Counted from the first letter of the stretch, positions 41,877 through 50,928 are shown. The stretch is 64,000 bases of DNA from Streptomyces sp. Z26 (GCF_003665095.1 NZ_RCHV01000002.1:496001-560000), one strand, 5' to 3'. Made by a program: numbers and translations. Notes: generated by a model not told the origin, from the sequence alone.

Positions 41877-42685
41877 GCGCCGCCCCCGCCGGGCCGGTCG
41901 GGACGGTCCGGCCGGAGGACGAAGCCGACGCCGCGCACCGTGTGCAGTACGCGCGGGTGCCCGTCGGCCTCCAGCTTGCGCCGCAGGTAGCTGACGAACG
42001 TGTCGACGACGTCCGTACGGACGGGGAAGTCGTAGCCCCACACGCGGTCGGTCAACTGCTCGCGGGTGAGGACGAGTCCGGCGTTGCGGGCGAGCACCTC
42101 CAGCAGCGCGAACTCGCGCCGCGTCAGCTCCAGCGGCCGCCCGGCCACGCTCGCCGCGCGGGCGGCGGGGTCCAGCGCGAGGCCGCCGACCCGTACCCGG
42201 TCGGTGGGCGCGGGCGGGCGGCGGCGCAGCAGGGCGCGCAGCCGCAACTCCAGTTCCTGGAGGGCGAACGGCTTCACCAGGTAGTCGTCGCCGCCCGCCT
42301 GGAGTCCGGCGACGCGGTCCTCGACCTCGTCGAGGGCGGACAGCATCAGCACCGGAACGTCGTCCCCGCGCGCGCGGAGGGTGCGGCAGACGTCGATGCC
42401 GCTCAGGCCGGGCATGCAGATGTCGAGGACGACGATGTCGGGGCGGTCGGGGCCGCCCGCGTCGTGCCCGTACGCGTGTCCGTGCCGGTCGCCGTCGGCG
42501 TCGTCGTCCGTGTCGGTGTCCAGGCCCTCGTCCCGGCCTTCGTCCGCGCCGAGGGCGGCCAGCGCCGCGCGGCCGTCCCCGGCGAGCGTCACCCGGAAGC
42601 CGCCGAGCCGCAGGCCCCGTTCCAGGGAGCGCCGCGTGGACTCGTCGTCGTCCGCGACGAGGACCCGTCCGGCGTCACCCGTCAT
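41873..42685 (-). CDS. OmpR-family response regulator with D/H-rich receiver insertion
   Basis: Regulator of 270 residues. The receiver has DDD at 12-14, phosphoacceptor D88 ([12 protein letters not shown]), and the conserved Lys in DDYLVKPF. The C-terminal winged helix is [17 protein letters not shown] ... [13 protein letters not shown]. Odd: residues about 47-80 insert a run rich in Asp, His and Gly ([20 protein letters not shown]) between alpha-2 and the phosphorylation strand, where receivers normally have a short loop. This could bind metal or be disordered. The ATG at 42685 lies inside the end of the ROK gene (11-base overlap). Confidence 0.93.
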   Translation of the reverse strand: MTGDAGRVLVADDDESTRRSLERGLRLGGFRVTLAGDGRAALAALGADEGRDEGLDTDTDDDADGDRHGHAYGHDAGGPDRPDIVVLDICMPGLSGIDVCRTLRARGDDVPVLMLSALDEVEDRVAGLQAGGDDYLVKPFALQELELRLRALLRRRPPAPTDRVRVGGLALDPAARAASVAGRPLELTRREFALLEVLARNAGLVLTREQLTDRVWGYDFPVRTDVVDTFVSYLRRKLEADGHPRVLHTVRGVGFVLRPDRPDRPGGGGA

Positions 42686-43940
42686 ACGCACCTCCGGTCG
42701 GCGGTCGGGCGCCGCCGGGGCGGCGGCGCAGCAGCAGCGCGACGGCGCCGAGCGCGGCACCGACGTCCCCCAGCTTGGCGGATCGCAGCACCGGGGGCGT
42801 ACGGGGGCCCGCGGGCGTACGGGCTCCCCGGTCCGGCATGTTCGCGTCCAGCTCGTCCCGCAGCGGTCCGGTCAGGGCCGGGCCGAGACCGGCCAGCTCG
42901 CCGCCGACGACGACCGTGTCCGGGCCGAAGGCGTGGCACAGGTCGGCCAGCGCCCGGCCCGCGTGCCGCCCCGCGCGGGCCAGCGCGACGCGGGCCGCCG
43001 GGTCGCCCGCGGCCAGCGCCGCCGCCAGCTGCGGTACGTCGGCGGCCGAGCCGTGCGCCGCCAGCACCGCGTCGACGGACGCCAGCGTCTCCAGGCAGCC
43101 GGACCGGCCGCACGCGCAGGGCGGCCCGTACGGGTCGACGCTCAGGTGCCCGAACCGGCCGGAGCCGCCGTGGGCGCCCCGGTGCGGTTCGCCGCCGACG
43201 ACGAGGGCGCCGCCGACGCGGTGCGACAGGTGCAGGTAGAGCACGTCGCGTTCCCCGGCGGCCGCGCCCCAGGTCCGTTCCGCGAGGGCGGCCAGGCGGG
43301 TGGCGCTCTCGACGTGCGCCCGCGCGCCGAACCGCTCCCGGAGCAGGGCCCGTACGGCGTCGTCGGGGCCCTCGTCCGGGCCCGCCCGGGTGCCGTCGCC
43401 GACGCCGAGGGCGACCCGGACACCGGGACCGACGGCCGCACCGTCCGGCGGCGCCGCGCGCGACGCGCCGCCCGTGAGCGAGCGGGCCAGCCGCCCGGCG
43501 AGGGCGACCCGGGCCTCCCACGGGAGGTCCGGGCGGTGCGGTACGGACGCGGTACGGAGCGCGCCGTGCGCGGTGGCGGTCGCGGCGGCCCGTACGGCGG
43601 TCGGGGCGAAGTCGACACCGAGCAGGTCGGTGGCGGCCGGGTCCAGCGACACCCGTTCGGCGGGTCGGCCCCGCCCGCGCCCCGCCGCCTCGGGCACCTC
43701 CACCCGTACGGCTCGGGCGTCCACGAGGGCGCCGACCACCTCGGACAGGGTGCTGCGGGACAGGCCGCTCAGACCGGCCAACTCACCGCGCGTGAGCGGG
43801 CCGTGGCCGCGCAGCAGCCCCAGCACCGTGCTCTCGTGCCGGGCGCGGGCCGGGGAGGCGCGGCCGGGTCCGCGCGGCGGCGGGTGCCGGAGCGCGATCG
43901 GCGGCACGAGGGGCGGCGCGGTCGGGGTGGTCGTCGCCAT
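42675..43940 (-). CDS. ROK-family transcriptional regulator
   Basis: NagC/XylR-like regulator of 421 residues. The N-terminal MarR-like winged helix ([22 protein letters not shown] ... [10 protein letters not shown]) is followed by a ROK sugar-kinase-fold domain. The ROK zinc motif is [10 protein letters not shown], and a Gly-rich phosphate region lies around [17 protein letters not shown] regulators respond to sugars, and the ligand here is unknown. It is the first gene of an apparent operon, ROK - response regulator - kinase, with overlapping coding ends. The ATG at 43940 ([12 protein letters not shown]) is the best start. Confidence 0.88.
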   Translation of the reverse strand: MATTTPTAPPLVPPIALRHPPPRGPGRASPARARHESTVLGLLRGHGPLTRGELAGLSGLSRSTLSEVVGALVDARAVRVEVPEAAGRGRGRPAERVSLDPAATDLLGVDFAPTAVRAAATATAHGALRTASVPHRPDLPWEARVALAGRLARSLTGGASRAAPPDGAAVGPGVRVALGVGDGTRAGPDEGPDDAVRALLRERFGARAHVESATRLAALAERTWGAAAGERDVLYLHLSHRVGGALVVGGEPHRGAHGGSGRFGHLSVDPYGPPCACGRSGCLETLASVDAVLAAHGSAADVPQLAAALAAGDPAARVALARAGRHAGRALADLCHAFGPDTVVVGGELAGLGPALTGPLRDELDANMPDRGARTPAGPRTPPVLRSAKLGDVGAALGAVALLLRRRPGGARPPTGGAYDG

Positions 43941-44063
43941 GGGGTCGGCCTTCCTGGCGTGCGGACGCTCCGGTACGTACCGCCGCACGGCACGCGGCGC
44001 CCGTACGGCGTGCACCGGCGCGCGACCGCGGCACCGCCGCCGGGCGACCGGCACGGTGCGAAG

Positions 44064-44429
44064 TTAGGGGCCGTTCTTGTGAGTTCTCTGTGAGTCCCCC
44101 GGCGGCGGGGCGGGCACCCCGGTCCCGCCTGCCGCGCGGCGGGTGCCGGTGACCCTGGAGCGGGGCAGGCGGCCCGCGCGGGACGTACCCGCCAGGGTGG
44201 TGCCGGAGACGGTCACGTCGAAGTCGAGGTTCAGCCGCAGCGGCTTGGTGACGGACTGGCTCCAGGTCAGCCGGTCGCCGTCGAGGACGACGTCGCGCAA
44301 CGGCACCTCCTCCCCCGCGCCGCGCGCGCTGCCGGTCAACCGCCCTGCCACGTCGTGGAGTTCGATCTCCGCGTGGAGTCCGCCGAGCGGTGTGGCGAGG
44401 GTGAGGTCCCAGATTCCCGTGACGGACAT
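44064..44429 (-). CDS. Conserved hypothetical protein, small beta-rich
   Basis: Protein of 121 residues. The sequence MSVTGIWDLTLATPLGGLHAEIEL ... DVVLDGDRLTWSQSVTKPLRLNL ... DFDVTVSGTTLAGTSRAG reads as alternating beta strands, similar to small lipocalin-like proteins of unknown function. The last 35 residues are basic and Pro-rich. No signal peptide. 64 bases downstream of the DJ-1 family gene, same strand; may be co-transcribed. Confidence 0.75.
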   Translation of the reverse strand: MSVTGIWDLTLATPLGGLHAEIELHDVAGRLTGSARGAGEEVPLRDVVLDGDRLTWSQSVTKPLRLNLDFDVTVSGTTLAGTSRAGRLPRSRVTGTRRAAGGTGVPAPPPGDSQRTHKNGP

Positions 44430-44493
44430 GGTCGTTCGGTTCTCCTCGGGTCGGGTGCAGCCAGGGGGTTGGGGCGCGGGTGCGTGGCGCTGG

Positions 44494-45195
44494 TCAGAAC
44501 GGGACGGGCTCCGGGCCGGTGGGGCGCCAGACGACGCCCCGGCGCTCGTACGCGAACAGCGTCTCCACGGCGTGCGCGACGCGTGGGCCCGCCTCCCGTT
44601 CCAGCAGGTACAGGCCGAGGTCCAGCCCGGAGGTCACCCCGGCGCCGCTGACGAGGTCGCCGTCGTCCACGACGCGGGCGCGTACGGCGCGGGCGCCGGT
44701 GGCGTCCAGCAGGTCATGGCCCAGGTGGTGCGTGGTGGCGTGGCGGCCCTCCAGCAGTCCGGCCATGGCCAGGACGAGCGAACCGCCGCACACCGTGCAG
44801 ACGGTGACGGCGGGGTCGGCCATCGCCGCGCCCAGCAGGGCGGGCAGCCCGGTCGTCAGGGTGCGCCCCAGGAGCACGGGGATGGTGTCGCCGCCGGGGC
44901 CTTCGCCGTTCCCGGGACCGTCGGGGTCGGCTCGGTCGGCCTCGTCGGCCTGGTCACCGACGCGTCCCGCCGCCCCGGGTACGACGACGAGCCCGGGGCG
45001 GTGGGGGTCGAGCACGGCGGTGGCCGCGAGCGCCAGGCCGCCCGTACCGCTGACGACCTCGCGGGGACCCTCCGCCGACACGAGGGCCACGTCGACGGCG
45101 CCGCCCGAGGCCGTACCGCCCGCGTGCAGGACCTCGTAGGGGGCGATGACGTCGAGCGGGTCGAAGCCGTCGAACAGGACGATCTGCGCGTACAT
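44494..45195 (-). CDS. DJ-1/PfpI family protein
   Basis: Class I glutamine-amidotransferase-fold protein of 233 residues. The nucleophile elbow reads VCTVCGGSLVLA (C136), with the acid in FDPLDVIAPYEVL. This is the isonitrile-hydratase/AraC-N-terminal subgroup, without a helix-turn-helix. Residues about 79-103 form an Asp/Gly-rich insertion in the loop before the nucleophile strand that I do not expect in the family. The substrate is unknown. The ATG at 45195 (MYAQIVLFDGF) is unambiguous. Confidence 0.88.
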   Translation of the reverse strand: MYAQIVLFDGFDPLDVIAPYEVLHAGGTASGGAVDVALVSAEGPREVVSGTGGLALAATAVLDPHRPGLVVVPGAAGRVGDQADEADRADPDGPGNGEGPGGDTIPVLLGRTLTTGLPALLGAAMADPAVTVCTVCGGSLVLAMAGLLEGRHATTHHLGHDLLDATGARAVRARVVDDGDLVSGAGVTSGLDLGLYLLEREAGPRVAHAVETLFAYERRGVVWRPTGPEPVPF

Positions 45196-45340
45196 GGCCG
45201 GGCCTTCCGGGTGGGGTGGCGCGGCACTCGCGCCGCGGCGTTCCCCGAAGCTAGTCCGGCGGCGGCCCGGTCCCCAGTGGCCGGAACGACACCCTTCAAC
45301 GGGTTGTCGCCACGGCCGTCCCGGCCCACGGGGCGCCGCT

Positions 45341-45369
45341 CCCGGCCCCGGCCCCGGCCCCGGCCCCGG
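45341..45369. repeat. GGCCCC hexamer tandem repeat
   Basis: About four and a half tandem CCGGCC units directly after the stop of the oxidoreductase gene. No coding role on either strand; may be prone to slippage. Confidence 0.75.
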
Positions 45370-46263
45370 TCAGACGAGCAGGACGCGGCGCCCGCGCGTG
45401 TGGCCCGTACGGCTGTCGGCGTGCGCCGTCGCCGCGTCCGCCAGGGCGTACGACGTCGTGACCGGGATGTGGAGCCGTCCGCGCGCGATGAGGTCGACGG
45501 CGGTGGCGAGCGCGTCCGGCATGCTGCCCGCGACGCCGGAGAACCGCACGCCGTGCTCCGGCGCGGAGAGGTCCGCGATGGACACCACCTTCCGCGCGTC
45601 GCCGGTGAGTTCGACCAGTTCGGCCAGTACGCCCGAACCGGCCAGGTCGAGGGCGGCGTCGACGTGTCCGAGCCGCCGGACGCGTGCGACCCAGCCGTCG
45701 CCGTACGTGGTGGCGAGGGCGCCGAGTTCACGCAGGTAGTCCTGGTTGGCGGCACCGGCCGTGCCGATCACCGTGACGCCCCGCTCGCGCGCTATCTGGA
45801 GCACCGCCGAGCCGACGCCCCCGGACGCGCCGCTGACGAGCAGCGTCTGCCCGGCCCGTACGCCGACCTCGCGCAGGACGCGCAGCGCGGTCTCGACGAC
45901 GGACGGGTAGCCGGCCGCCTCCTCGAACGTGAGTCCCTCGGGCATCCGGGCCCAGTGGGACAGCACGGCGAACTCGGCGTAGGTGTCGGCGCCTTCGCCG
46001 AAGACGTGGTCACCGACGGCGACTCCCGTCACGCCCTCGCCGACCTCGTCCACCACTCCGGCGGCGTCCAGGCCCAGCCCGGAGGGCAGTTCGATCGGAT
46101 GGGCGCCCAGCTTCTGGCCCTCGCGGATTCTCCAGTCGACGGGGTTCACGCCCACCGCCCGTACGGCGACGCGTACGTGGCCGGGGCCCGCGTGGGGCTC
46201 GTCGGCGTCGGTCAGGCGCAGGACTTCGGGGCCGCCGAACTCGGCGAAGCTCACTCTCTTCAT
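45370..46263 (-). CDS. NADP-dependent quinone-oxidoreductase-like enzyme
   Basis: Medium-chain reductase of 297 residues without structural zinc ligands. The catalytic domain starts MKRVSFAEFGGPEVLRL, with GVNPVDWRIREG and GLDAAGVVDEVG following. The Rossmann domain has the nucleotide loop GASGGVG (145-151). It belongs to the quinone oxidoreductase/enoyl reductase branch. Divergent from a TetR gene; the shared 70-base gap has repeated CTAACGGTT operators close to the ATG at 46263, so repression by the neighbouring TetR is very likely. Confidence 0.92.
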   Translation of the reverse strand: MKRVSFAEFGGPEVLRLTDADEPHAGPGHVRVAVRAVGVNPVDWRIREGQKLGAHPIELPSGLGLDAAGVVDEVGEGVTGVAVGDHVFGEGADTYAEFAVLSHWARMPEGLTFEEAAGYPSVVETALRVLREVGVRAGQTLLVSGASGGVGSAVLQIARERGVTVIGTAGAANQDYLRELGALATTYGDGWVARVRRLGHVDAALDLAGSGVLAELVELTGDARKVVSIADLSAPEHGVRFSGVAGSMPDALATAVDLIARGRLHIPVTTSYALADAATAHADSRTGHTRGRRVLLV

Positions 46264-46279
46264 GTGGCCGAACGTAACA

Positions 46280-46305
46280 CTAACGGTTAGCTTTTCCTAA
46301 CGGTT
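46280..46305. promoter_or_regulatory. Repeated CTAACGGTT operator
   Basis: CTAACGGTTAG (46280-46290, a near-perfect palindrome) and CTAACGGTT (46297-46305), 17 bases apart, within the divergent gap between the oxidoreductase and tetR starts. Confidence 0.65.
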
Positions 46306-46333
46306 CCAATGTCGGTTTTGGTAGCGTGCCGCC

Positions 46334-46927
46334 ATGACCGCGCCTCCCGCCCCCGGACGCCGCGCACGCAAGAAGGCCGCGACCCGCCAGAAGATCGCGG
46401 ACACCGCGCTGCGCCTGTTCCTGGCGCGCGGGTACGAGGCGGTCGGCATCCGCGACGTCGCCGCCGAGGCGGACGTGGCCGTCACCACCGTCTTCGCGCA
46501 CTTCGCGGCGAAGGAGGCGCTGGTCTTCGACCAGGACGCGGACTTCACGCGACGGCTGGACGAGGCGGTCGCGGGGCGGGCGCCGCACGAGCCGCTGGTG
46601 CCCGCGCTGCACCGGGAGATGAAGGCGCTCGTGCTGCACTGCACGCGCAACGGCGCCGAGCCCGTACGCCGCATGATCGACGAGACCCCGGCGCTGCGGC
46701 GGTACGAGGAGTCGATGCGGCTGCGTCACACGGAGGCGCTGGCCGCCGCCATCACGGGCGCCGTCGACCCGCCGCGGACCGCGACGGCCTGCCGGGCGCT
46801 GGCGCGGTTCACCATCGACGCGCACGCGTTGGCGCGCGAGGCGGACGACCCGGAGGGCGCGGTGGACGAGATCTTCCGGATGATCGAGGCGGCCTGGGCA
46901 GCCGGGGACGGGCAGCGGGCGGACTGA
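46334..46927 (+). CDS. TetR-family transcriptional regulator
   Basis: Repressor of 197 residues. The N-terminal HTH reads RQKIADTALRLFLARGYEAVG ... IRDVAAEADVAVTTVFAHF, the AcrR-type DNA-binding domain. The ligand domain (residues 60-190) is helical and not assigned to a subfamily. The ATG at 46334 is 29 bases past the second operator copy. Divergence from the quinone-reductase-like gene and the symmetric sites between them suggest local autoregulated repression, perhaps relieved by an electrophile. Confidence 0.92.
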   Translation: MTAPPAPGRRARKKAATRQKIADTALRLFLARGYEAVGIRDVAAEADVAVTTVFAHFAAKEALVFDQDADFTRRLDEAVAGRAPHEPLVPALHREMKALVLHCTRNGAEPVRRMIDETPALRRYEESMRLRHTEALAAAITGAVDPPRTATACRALARFTIDAHALAREADDPEGAVDEIFRMIEAAWAAGDGQRAD

Positions 46928-47383
46928 CCCGCCGGGCGCGGGCGTACGGGGCACGCGGGTCCAACCGGCGGCGTACGGGCCCCCGTTGGCGTCATCCGGC
47001 GCGTACGCGCGCCGCCCGTGGGGCCGACCGACGCGCGCCCACGCCCACCTGACCCGCCCGCCGCACCGTCCCGCCGTACGCGAGCGGGGACGCGCGATGC
47101 TTGTTTACAACGTTGCAGTGGTGCGGTATACCACCTGAGAACACCCCATACGACGCCGTGGCCGACATCCGCCGGACCGCGCCTCCTCCACCGTTTCGTA
47201 CCACCCCGCCGCACTCGCGAAGGGCGGGCCGAAACCCCGACACCCGCGCCACGCGCCCGAGTTCGCCCTGTGCCGGGCCGCTACGGACGCGCGCCCTCGC
47301 GGTCCCGTACGTGCCGCGCCCACGCACCGCACATGCCGCACCGCGCACTTCGCCCACGCAGCAGCGAACCGACGGGAGCCCCC
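46928..47383. promoter_or_regulatory. 456-base region upstream of GH43 with LacI-like site
   Basis: No gene was seen. At 47107-47119 there is ACAACGTTGCAGT around AACGTT, the centre typical of LacI-family operators, followed by GGTATACC (47125-47132). These are probably the GH43 promoter-operator. The remainder of the leader is GC-rich without other symmetry. Confidence 0.45.
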
Positions 47384-48874
47384 ATGGCCGTGAACCGAGA
47401 CAGACGCGCACGCCGTTCAGCGAGACCGGTGCCGCTCCTGGTCGCCGTCCTGATCGTCCTCGGCGGGCTGTTGTCCGCCGGACCGGCCGGGGCCGCGCCC
47501 GAGCCGGGTCCTCCGGCGGAGCGTCCGGCGCCCGCGGCGGCGACCGGCACGATGCGCAACCCCGTGAACTCCGGCCCCGACCCGTTCGTCACCCACTTCC
47601 AGGGCCGCTACTACCTGGCCACCACGCAGGGCGACGCGGTCCGGATGTGGAGCGCCGAGAGCGCCGCCGACCTGCTGCGCGCGGAGCCGAGAACGGTGTG
47701 GAAGCCGACGGACCCGTCCGGCGACCGGATGGTGTGGGCGCCGGAGTTCTACCGCTTCGACGGACGCTGGTACCTCTACTACACGGCCAGCGACGGCGTG
47801 GACGAGCACCACCGGCTGTTCGTGGCGGAGTCCGAGGGCGACGACCCCATGGGTCCGTACCACCACAAGGCGAAGCTCGAACCGCCCAACCACGTGGGCG
47901 AGTTCGCCATCGACGCCGCCGTCGTCCGGCACGGCGGGAAGCTGTACCTCGCCTACAGCGGCCTCAACGCGTACCAGCACAACGGCCTCAACATCGCCCC
48001 GATGTCCGACCCTTGGACCGTCTCCGGCGACGCCACCGCGCTGAACGCCGCCGGAGGCTGCCCGGAGGTGCGCGAGGGGCCCGCGTTCCTGGAGCGCAAC
48101 GGCCGTACGTGGATGACGTATTCGGCCTGCGACACCGGCAAGCCCGACTACCAGGTGTGGATGATGTCGCTGGACGCCGCGGCCGACCCCCTGGACGCGG
48201 GCGCGTGGCGGCAGCACCAGGGGGCGCTGTTCGCGCGGAACGACGAGGCGGGCGTCTTCGGGCCCGGACACCACTCGTTCTTCCGGTCACCGGACGGGGC
48301 CGAGGACTGGATCGTCTACCACGCCAAGACGACCAGCCAGAACACGTACACCGACCGCACCACCCGTATCCAGCGCATCGGCTGGAACGGCGACGGCAGC
48401 CCGGCCCTCGGCCGCCCGCTGGCCGTCGGCGCGACCCTGGACCTGCCGTCCGGCGACCCGGGCCCCGGCACGTACTGGATCAACGACGACGGCCGGTCGA
48501 ACGGGCCCGGCGGCGTCGCGTACACGGGCACCTGGAACTCCGGTACGGGCTGCGCCGCCCAGTGCTTCTTCGGTGACGACCACTGGTCGGAGGCGAAGGG
48601 CAACACCGCGACCTGGACGTTCGAGGGCACGCGCATCGCGCTGCTGTCCGTACGCGACACCGGCAACGGTTACGCCGACATCAGCGTGGACGGGGGCGCG
48701 CCGACCCGCGTCGACCTCCACGACAGCATCAGGAAGGGCGAGGTCGTGCAGTACGTCAGCCCCCAACTGCCCTCCGGCCGGCACACGTTGCGGGTGACGG
48801 TCACCGGGGAGCGGAACGCGTCGGCGGGTGCGGCGTTCGTCAGCGTCGACCGCGCGGAGGTGTGGACGGACTGA
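47384..48874 (+). CDS. Secreted GH43 glycoside hydrolase with C-terminal beta-sandwich
   Basis: Secreted enzyme of 496 residues. The signal peptide is about 1-37 (PVPLLVAVLIVLGGLLSA). The five-bladed propeller shows the catalytic base in NSGPDPFVTHFQG (D66), the second acid in EFAIDAAVVRHGGKLYLAYSG and the proton donor in PEVREGPAFLERNGRTW. The fold and motifs fit arabinan/xylan-active GH43 members; the exact specificity is not readable. After about residue 360 a beta-sandwich module follows (GGVAYTGTWNSGTGCAAQC ... NTATWTFEGTRIALL), common in Streptomyces hydrolases and probably carbohydrate-binding. The ATG at 47384 has GGGAG upstream. Confidence 0.9.
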   Translation: MAVNRDRRARRSARPVPLLVAVLIVLGGLLSAGPAGAAPEPGPPAERPAPAAATGTMRNPVNSGPDPFVTHFQGRYYLATTQGDAVRMWSAESAADLLRAEPRTVWKPTDPSGDRMVWAPEFYRFDGRWYLYYTASDGVDEHHRLFVAESEGDDPMGPYHHKAKLEPPNHVGEFAIDAAVVRHGGKLYLAYSGLNAYQHNGLNIAPMSDPWTVSGDATALNAAGGCPEVREGPAFLERNGRTWMTYSACDTGKPDYQVWMMSLDAAADPLDAGAWRQHQGALFARNDEAGVFGPGHHSFFRSPDGAEDWIVYHAKTTSQNTYTDRTTRIQRIGWNGDGSPALGRPLAVGATLDLPSGDPGPGTYWINDDGRSNGPGGVAYTGTWNSGTGCAAQCFFGDDHWSEAKGNTATWTFEGTRIALLSVRDTGNGYADISVDGGAPTRVDLHDSIRKGEVVQYVSPQLPSGRHTLRVTVTGERNASAGAAFVSVDRAEVWTD

Positions 48875-48918
48875 CGGCGGGCGGCGTACCGCCCCCGGCG
48901 TACGGGCGGGCGGCCCGG

Positions 48919-50178
48919 CTACGCGCGCACCGCCGCGTAGTCGGGCAGCTCCAGGTCGTGGTGGGCGGCGCGCTGCTCCGCCGCGCCCTCGGAGCCCAAC
49001 TCGCCGGACGCCGCGCGCGGTTCGCGGACGAACGCGTTCCGCGCGTCCAGCTGGGCGCGGGTCGTCGGGGTCACCACGGTGCCCCCGGCGGTGGCGAGCG
49101 CCTGGTTCCGCTCGGCGAACGGCCGCATCCTGCGCTCGTACGCGGCGAAGGCGTCGGCGTGGTTTGCGTGCGTCGCCAACTCGCCGGCCAGGACGTACGC
49201 GCCGGCGAGCGCCACGCTCGTGCCCTGGCCGGAGAGGAAGGACGTGGCGTGCGCGGCGTCGCCCGCGAGCACGACGCGCCCGTGCGACCACGTGTCGACG
49301 TGGATCTGGCTGACCACGTCGAAGAAGAGGTCGTCGGCCTCCCGCATCCCCCGCACCATCCGCGGCAGGTGCCAGACCCGCTCGGGGAAGCGGGCGGCGA
49401 CGAGCGCGCGTTGCGCCTCGGGGTCGCGGAACGCGTCGAGGGGCGGGTCCTCGCGGGTGAACGTGAGGAAGCCGTGCACGCGCTCGCCCGGCTCCAGGGC
49501 GTAGAGGACGGCGCCACGGCCGGGCTCGTTCCAGATGGCGGCCTCGTGCGCGAGCCCGAACTCGGGAGGCAGCGTGAAGCCCGCGAAGACGTGGCCGAGG
49601 TAGCGGTGGAAGGGCTCCTCGGGGCCGAGGACGAGACGGCGGGTGTTCGAGTGCAGTCCGTCGGCGCCGACGACGAGGTCGAAGGTGCGGCGGGCGCCGC
49701 TGTCGAGGACCACGCGCACGGTCTCGCCGTCGTCGTCGAGCGTGGCGATCGAGTCCCCGAAGAGGAACTCGACCCGGCCGCGCAGCGGCGCGTACAACGC
49801 CTCGGCCAGGTCACCGCGCCGTACCTCCAGGTCCGCTCCGGCCTCGCCGCCCGTGAACTGCTCGGGCCGCAGCGAGCCGATCGTGGCGCCCGACGCGTCG
49901 AAGAACGTCATCCGTCGGCTGTCGACGTGCGCCTCCCGCAGTCGGGGCAGCAGGCCCATGCGCTCCACTACGGTACGGGCGATGCCGCGTACGTCGACGG
50001 GGTAGCCGCCGCCGCGGAGGGCGGCGGCCTTCTCCACGACCGTGACCTCGAAGCCGAAGCGGTCGAGCCAGTACGCGACGGCGGGGCCCGCGATGCTCGC
50101 GCCGGAGACGAGGACGCGGCGGCGGCCACCGCCGGTGGGCGTGGGCGGGACGGCGTCGGTGGGACGGGTGGCGTTCAT
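48919..50178 (-). CDS. FAD-dependent aromatic-type monooxygenase
   Basis: Class A flavoprotein hydroxylase of 419 residues. The FAD Rossmann motif is VLVSGASIAGPAVAYWL, the DG motif is VVGADGLHSNTRR and the GD motif is VLAGDAAHATSFLSGQG. This resembles TetX/rifampicin-monooxygenase and related polyketide or aromatic hydroxylases; the substrate is unknown. The ATG at 50178 follows AAGGGGAGTG; an upstream GTG-type extension lacks homology. Divergent from marR, with paired AGGTA palindromes between them. Confidence 0.92.
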   Translation of the reverse strand: MNATRPTDAVPPTPTGGGRRRVLVSGASIAGPAVAYWLDRFGFEVTVVEKAAALRGGGYPVDVRGIARTVVERMGLLPRLREAHVDSRRMTFFDASGATIGSLRPEQFTGGEAGADLEVRRGDLAEALYAPLRGRVEFLFGDSIATLDDDGETVRVVLDSGARRTFDLVVGADGLHSNTRRLVLGPEEPFHRYLGHVFAGFTLPPEFGLAHEAAIWNEPGRGAVLYALEPGERVHGFLTFTREDPPLDAFRDPEAQRALVAARFPERVWHLPRMVRGMREADDLFFDVVSQIHVDTWSHGRVVLAGDAAHATSFLSGQGTSVALAGAYVLAGELATHANHADAFAAYERRMRPFAERNQALATAGGTVVTPTTRAQLDARNAFVREPRAASGELGSEGAAEQRAAHHDLELPDYAAVRA

Positions 50179-50245
50179 GGCACTCCCCTTTCGGTTGCGC
50201 CGGGCACGGCCCGGCACGCTGGCGGCACGGCTCGCGGCTCGCGAA

Positions 50246-50264
50246 GATACGTACCTTAGGTATC
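50246..50264. promoter_or_regulatory. MarR-type operator 1
   Basis: GATACGTACCTTAGGTATC, with core TACCTTAGGTA (50252-50262), in the monooxygenase-marR divergent gap. Confidence 0.65.
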
Positions 50265-50318
50265 CTTATCCGGCCCCTACGTCGGCGCCGTTCGCGCGCC
50301 GACACCCCGACCATATAG

Positions 50319-50335
50319 ATACCTAACTCAGGTAT
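50319..50335. promoter_or_regulatory. MarR-type operator 2
   Basis: ATACCT (50319-50324) and AGGTAT (50330-50335) around AACTC, 16 bases before the marR start; same half-site as operator 1. Confidence 0.65.
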
Positions 50336-50350
50336 GCAAATGGAGTCGCC

Positions 50351-50881
50351 ATGTCCCCCGCCGAGCCCAACTCCCCGGAACCGCCCGATCCGGCCGCACC
50401 GGAGGACACGCACCCCGAACTGCTCGCGATCATCCCGCGCATCACCCAGCTCGCCGCCGCCGTGAACAAGGGCCGCCTGGCCGAACGGGCCACCGCGGCA
50501 GCCGGTCTCACCCTCGAACGCCCGGCCATGGGCGTCCTGTTGTCGCTCCGCACCAGCGAACGACCGTTGCGCATCGGCGAGATCGCCGACCACATGCAGG
50601 TCGTCGGCCCGCACGCGACCCGTCAGGTGCAGGCACTGGAGAAGCGTGGCCTCGTACGGCGCGTGGCCGACCCGCACGACCGGCGCGCGAGCCTGATCGA
50701 GGCGACCGACGCGGGAACGACCGCCGCGAACCGCTACATCACGTCCCTGCTGGGCTGGTTCGCGGAGACGCTGGTCGACTGGCCCCAGCGGGACCGCGAC
50801 GATCTCGCCCGCCTGCTCGGCCGGTTCGCCGACGACGTGACGAGCCGCCTGGCCCGTTTCCCGGAGGACGGCGACGCCTGA
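50351..50881 (+). CDS. MarR-family transcriptional regulator
   Basis: Winged-helix dimer of 176 residues. The DNA-binding part reads LRIGEIADHMQVVGPHATRQVQALEKRGLVRRVADPHDRRA, with the DxR wing motif. The dimerisation helices come from both ends. It probably represses both itself and the divergent FAD monooxygenase through the two AGGTA operators, and responds to a phenolic or antibiotic-like ligand (inference). The ATG at 50351 sits close to operator 2. Confidence 0.93.
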   Translation: MSPAEPNSPEPPDPAAPEDTHPELLAIIPRITQLAAAVNKGRLAERATAAAGLTLERPAMGVLLSLRTSERPLRIGEIADHMQVVGPHATRQVQALEKRGLVRRVADPHDRRASLIEATDAGTTAANRYITSLLGWFAETLVDWPQRDRDDLARLLGRFADDVTSRLARFPEDGDA

Positions 50882-50928
50882 CACGTCCGCCGGGGGCGCC
50901 GTTCTCCCGTAGGACCTCAACACCCCTA

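Noticed and set aside
45341-45369. GGCCCC repeat as a regulatory or CRISPR-like element
   Set aside because: A short tandem hexamer with no spacers, directly after a stop; kept only as a repeat.
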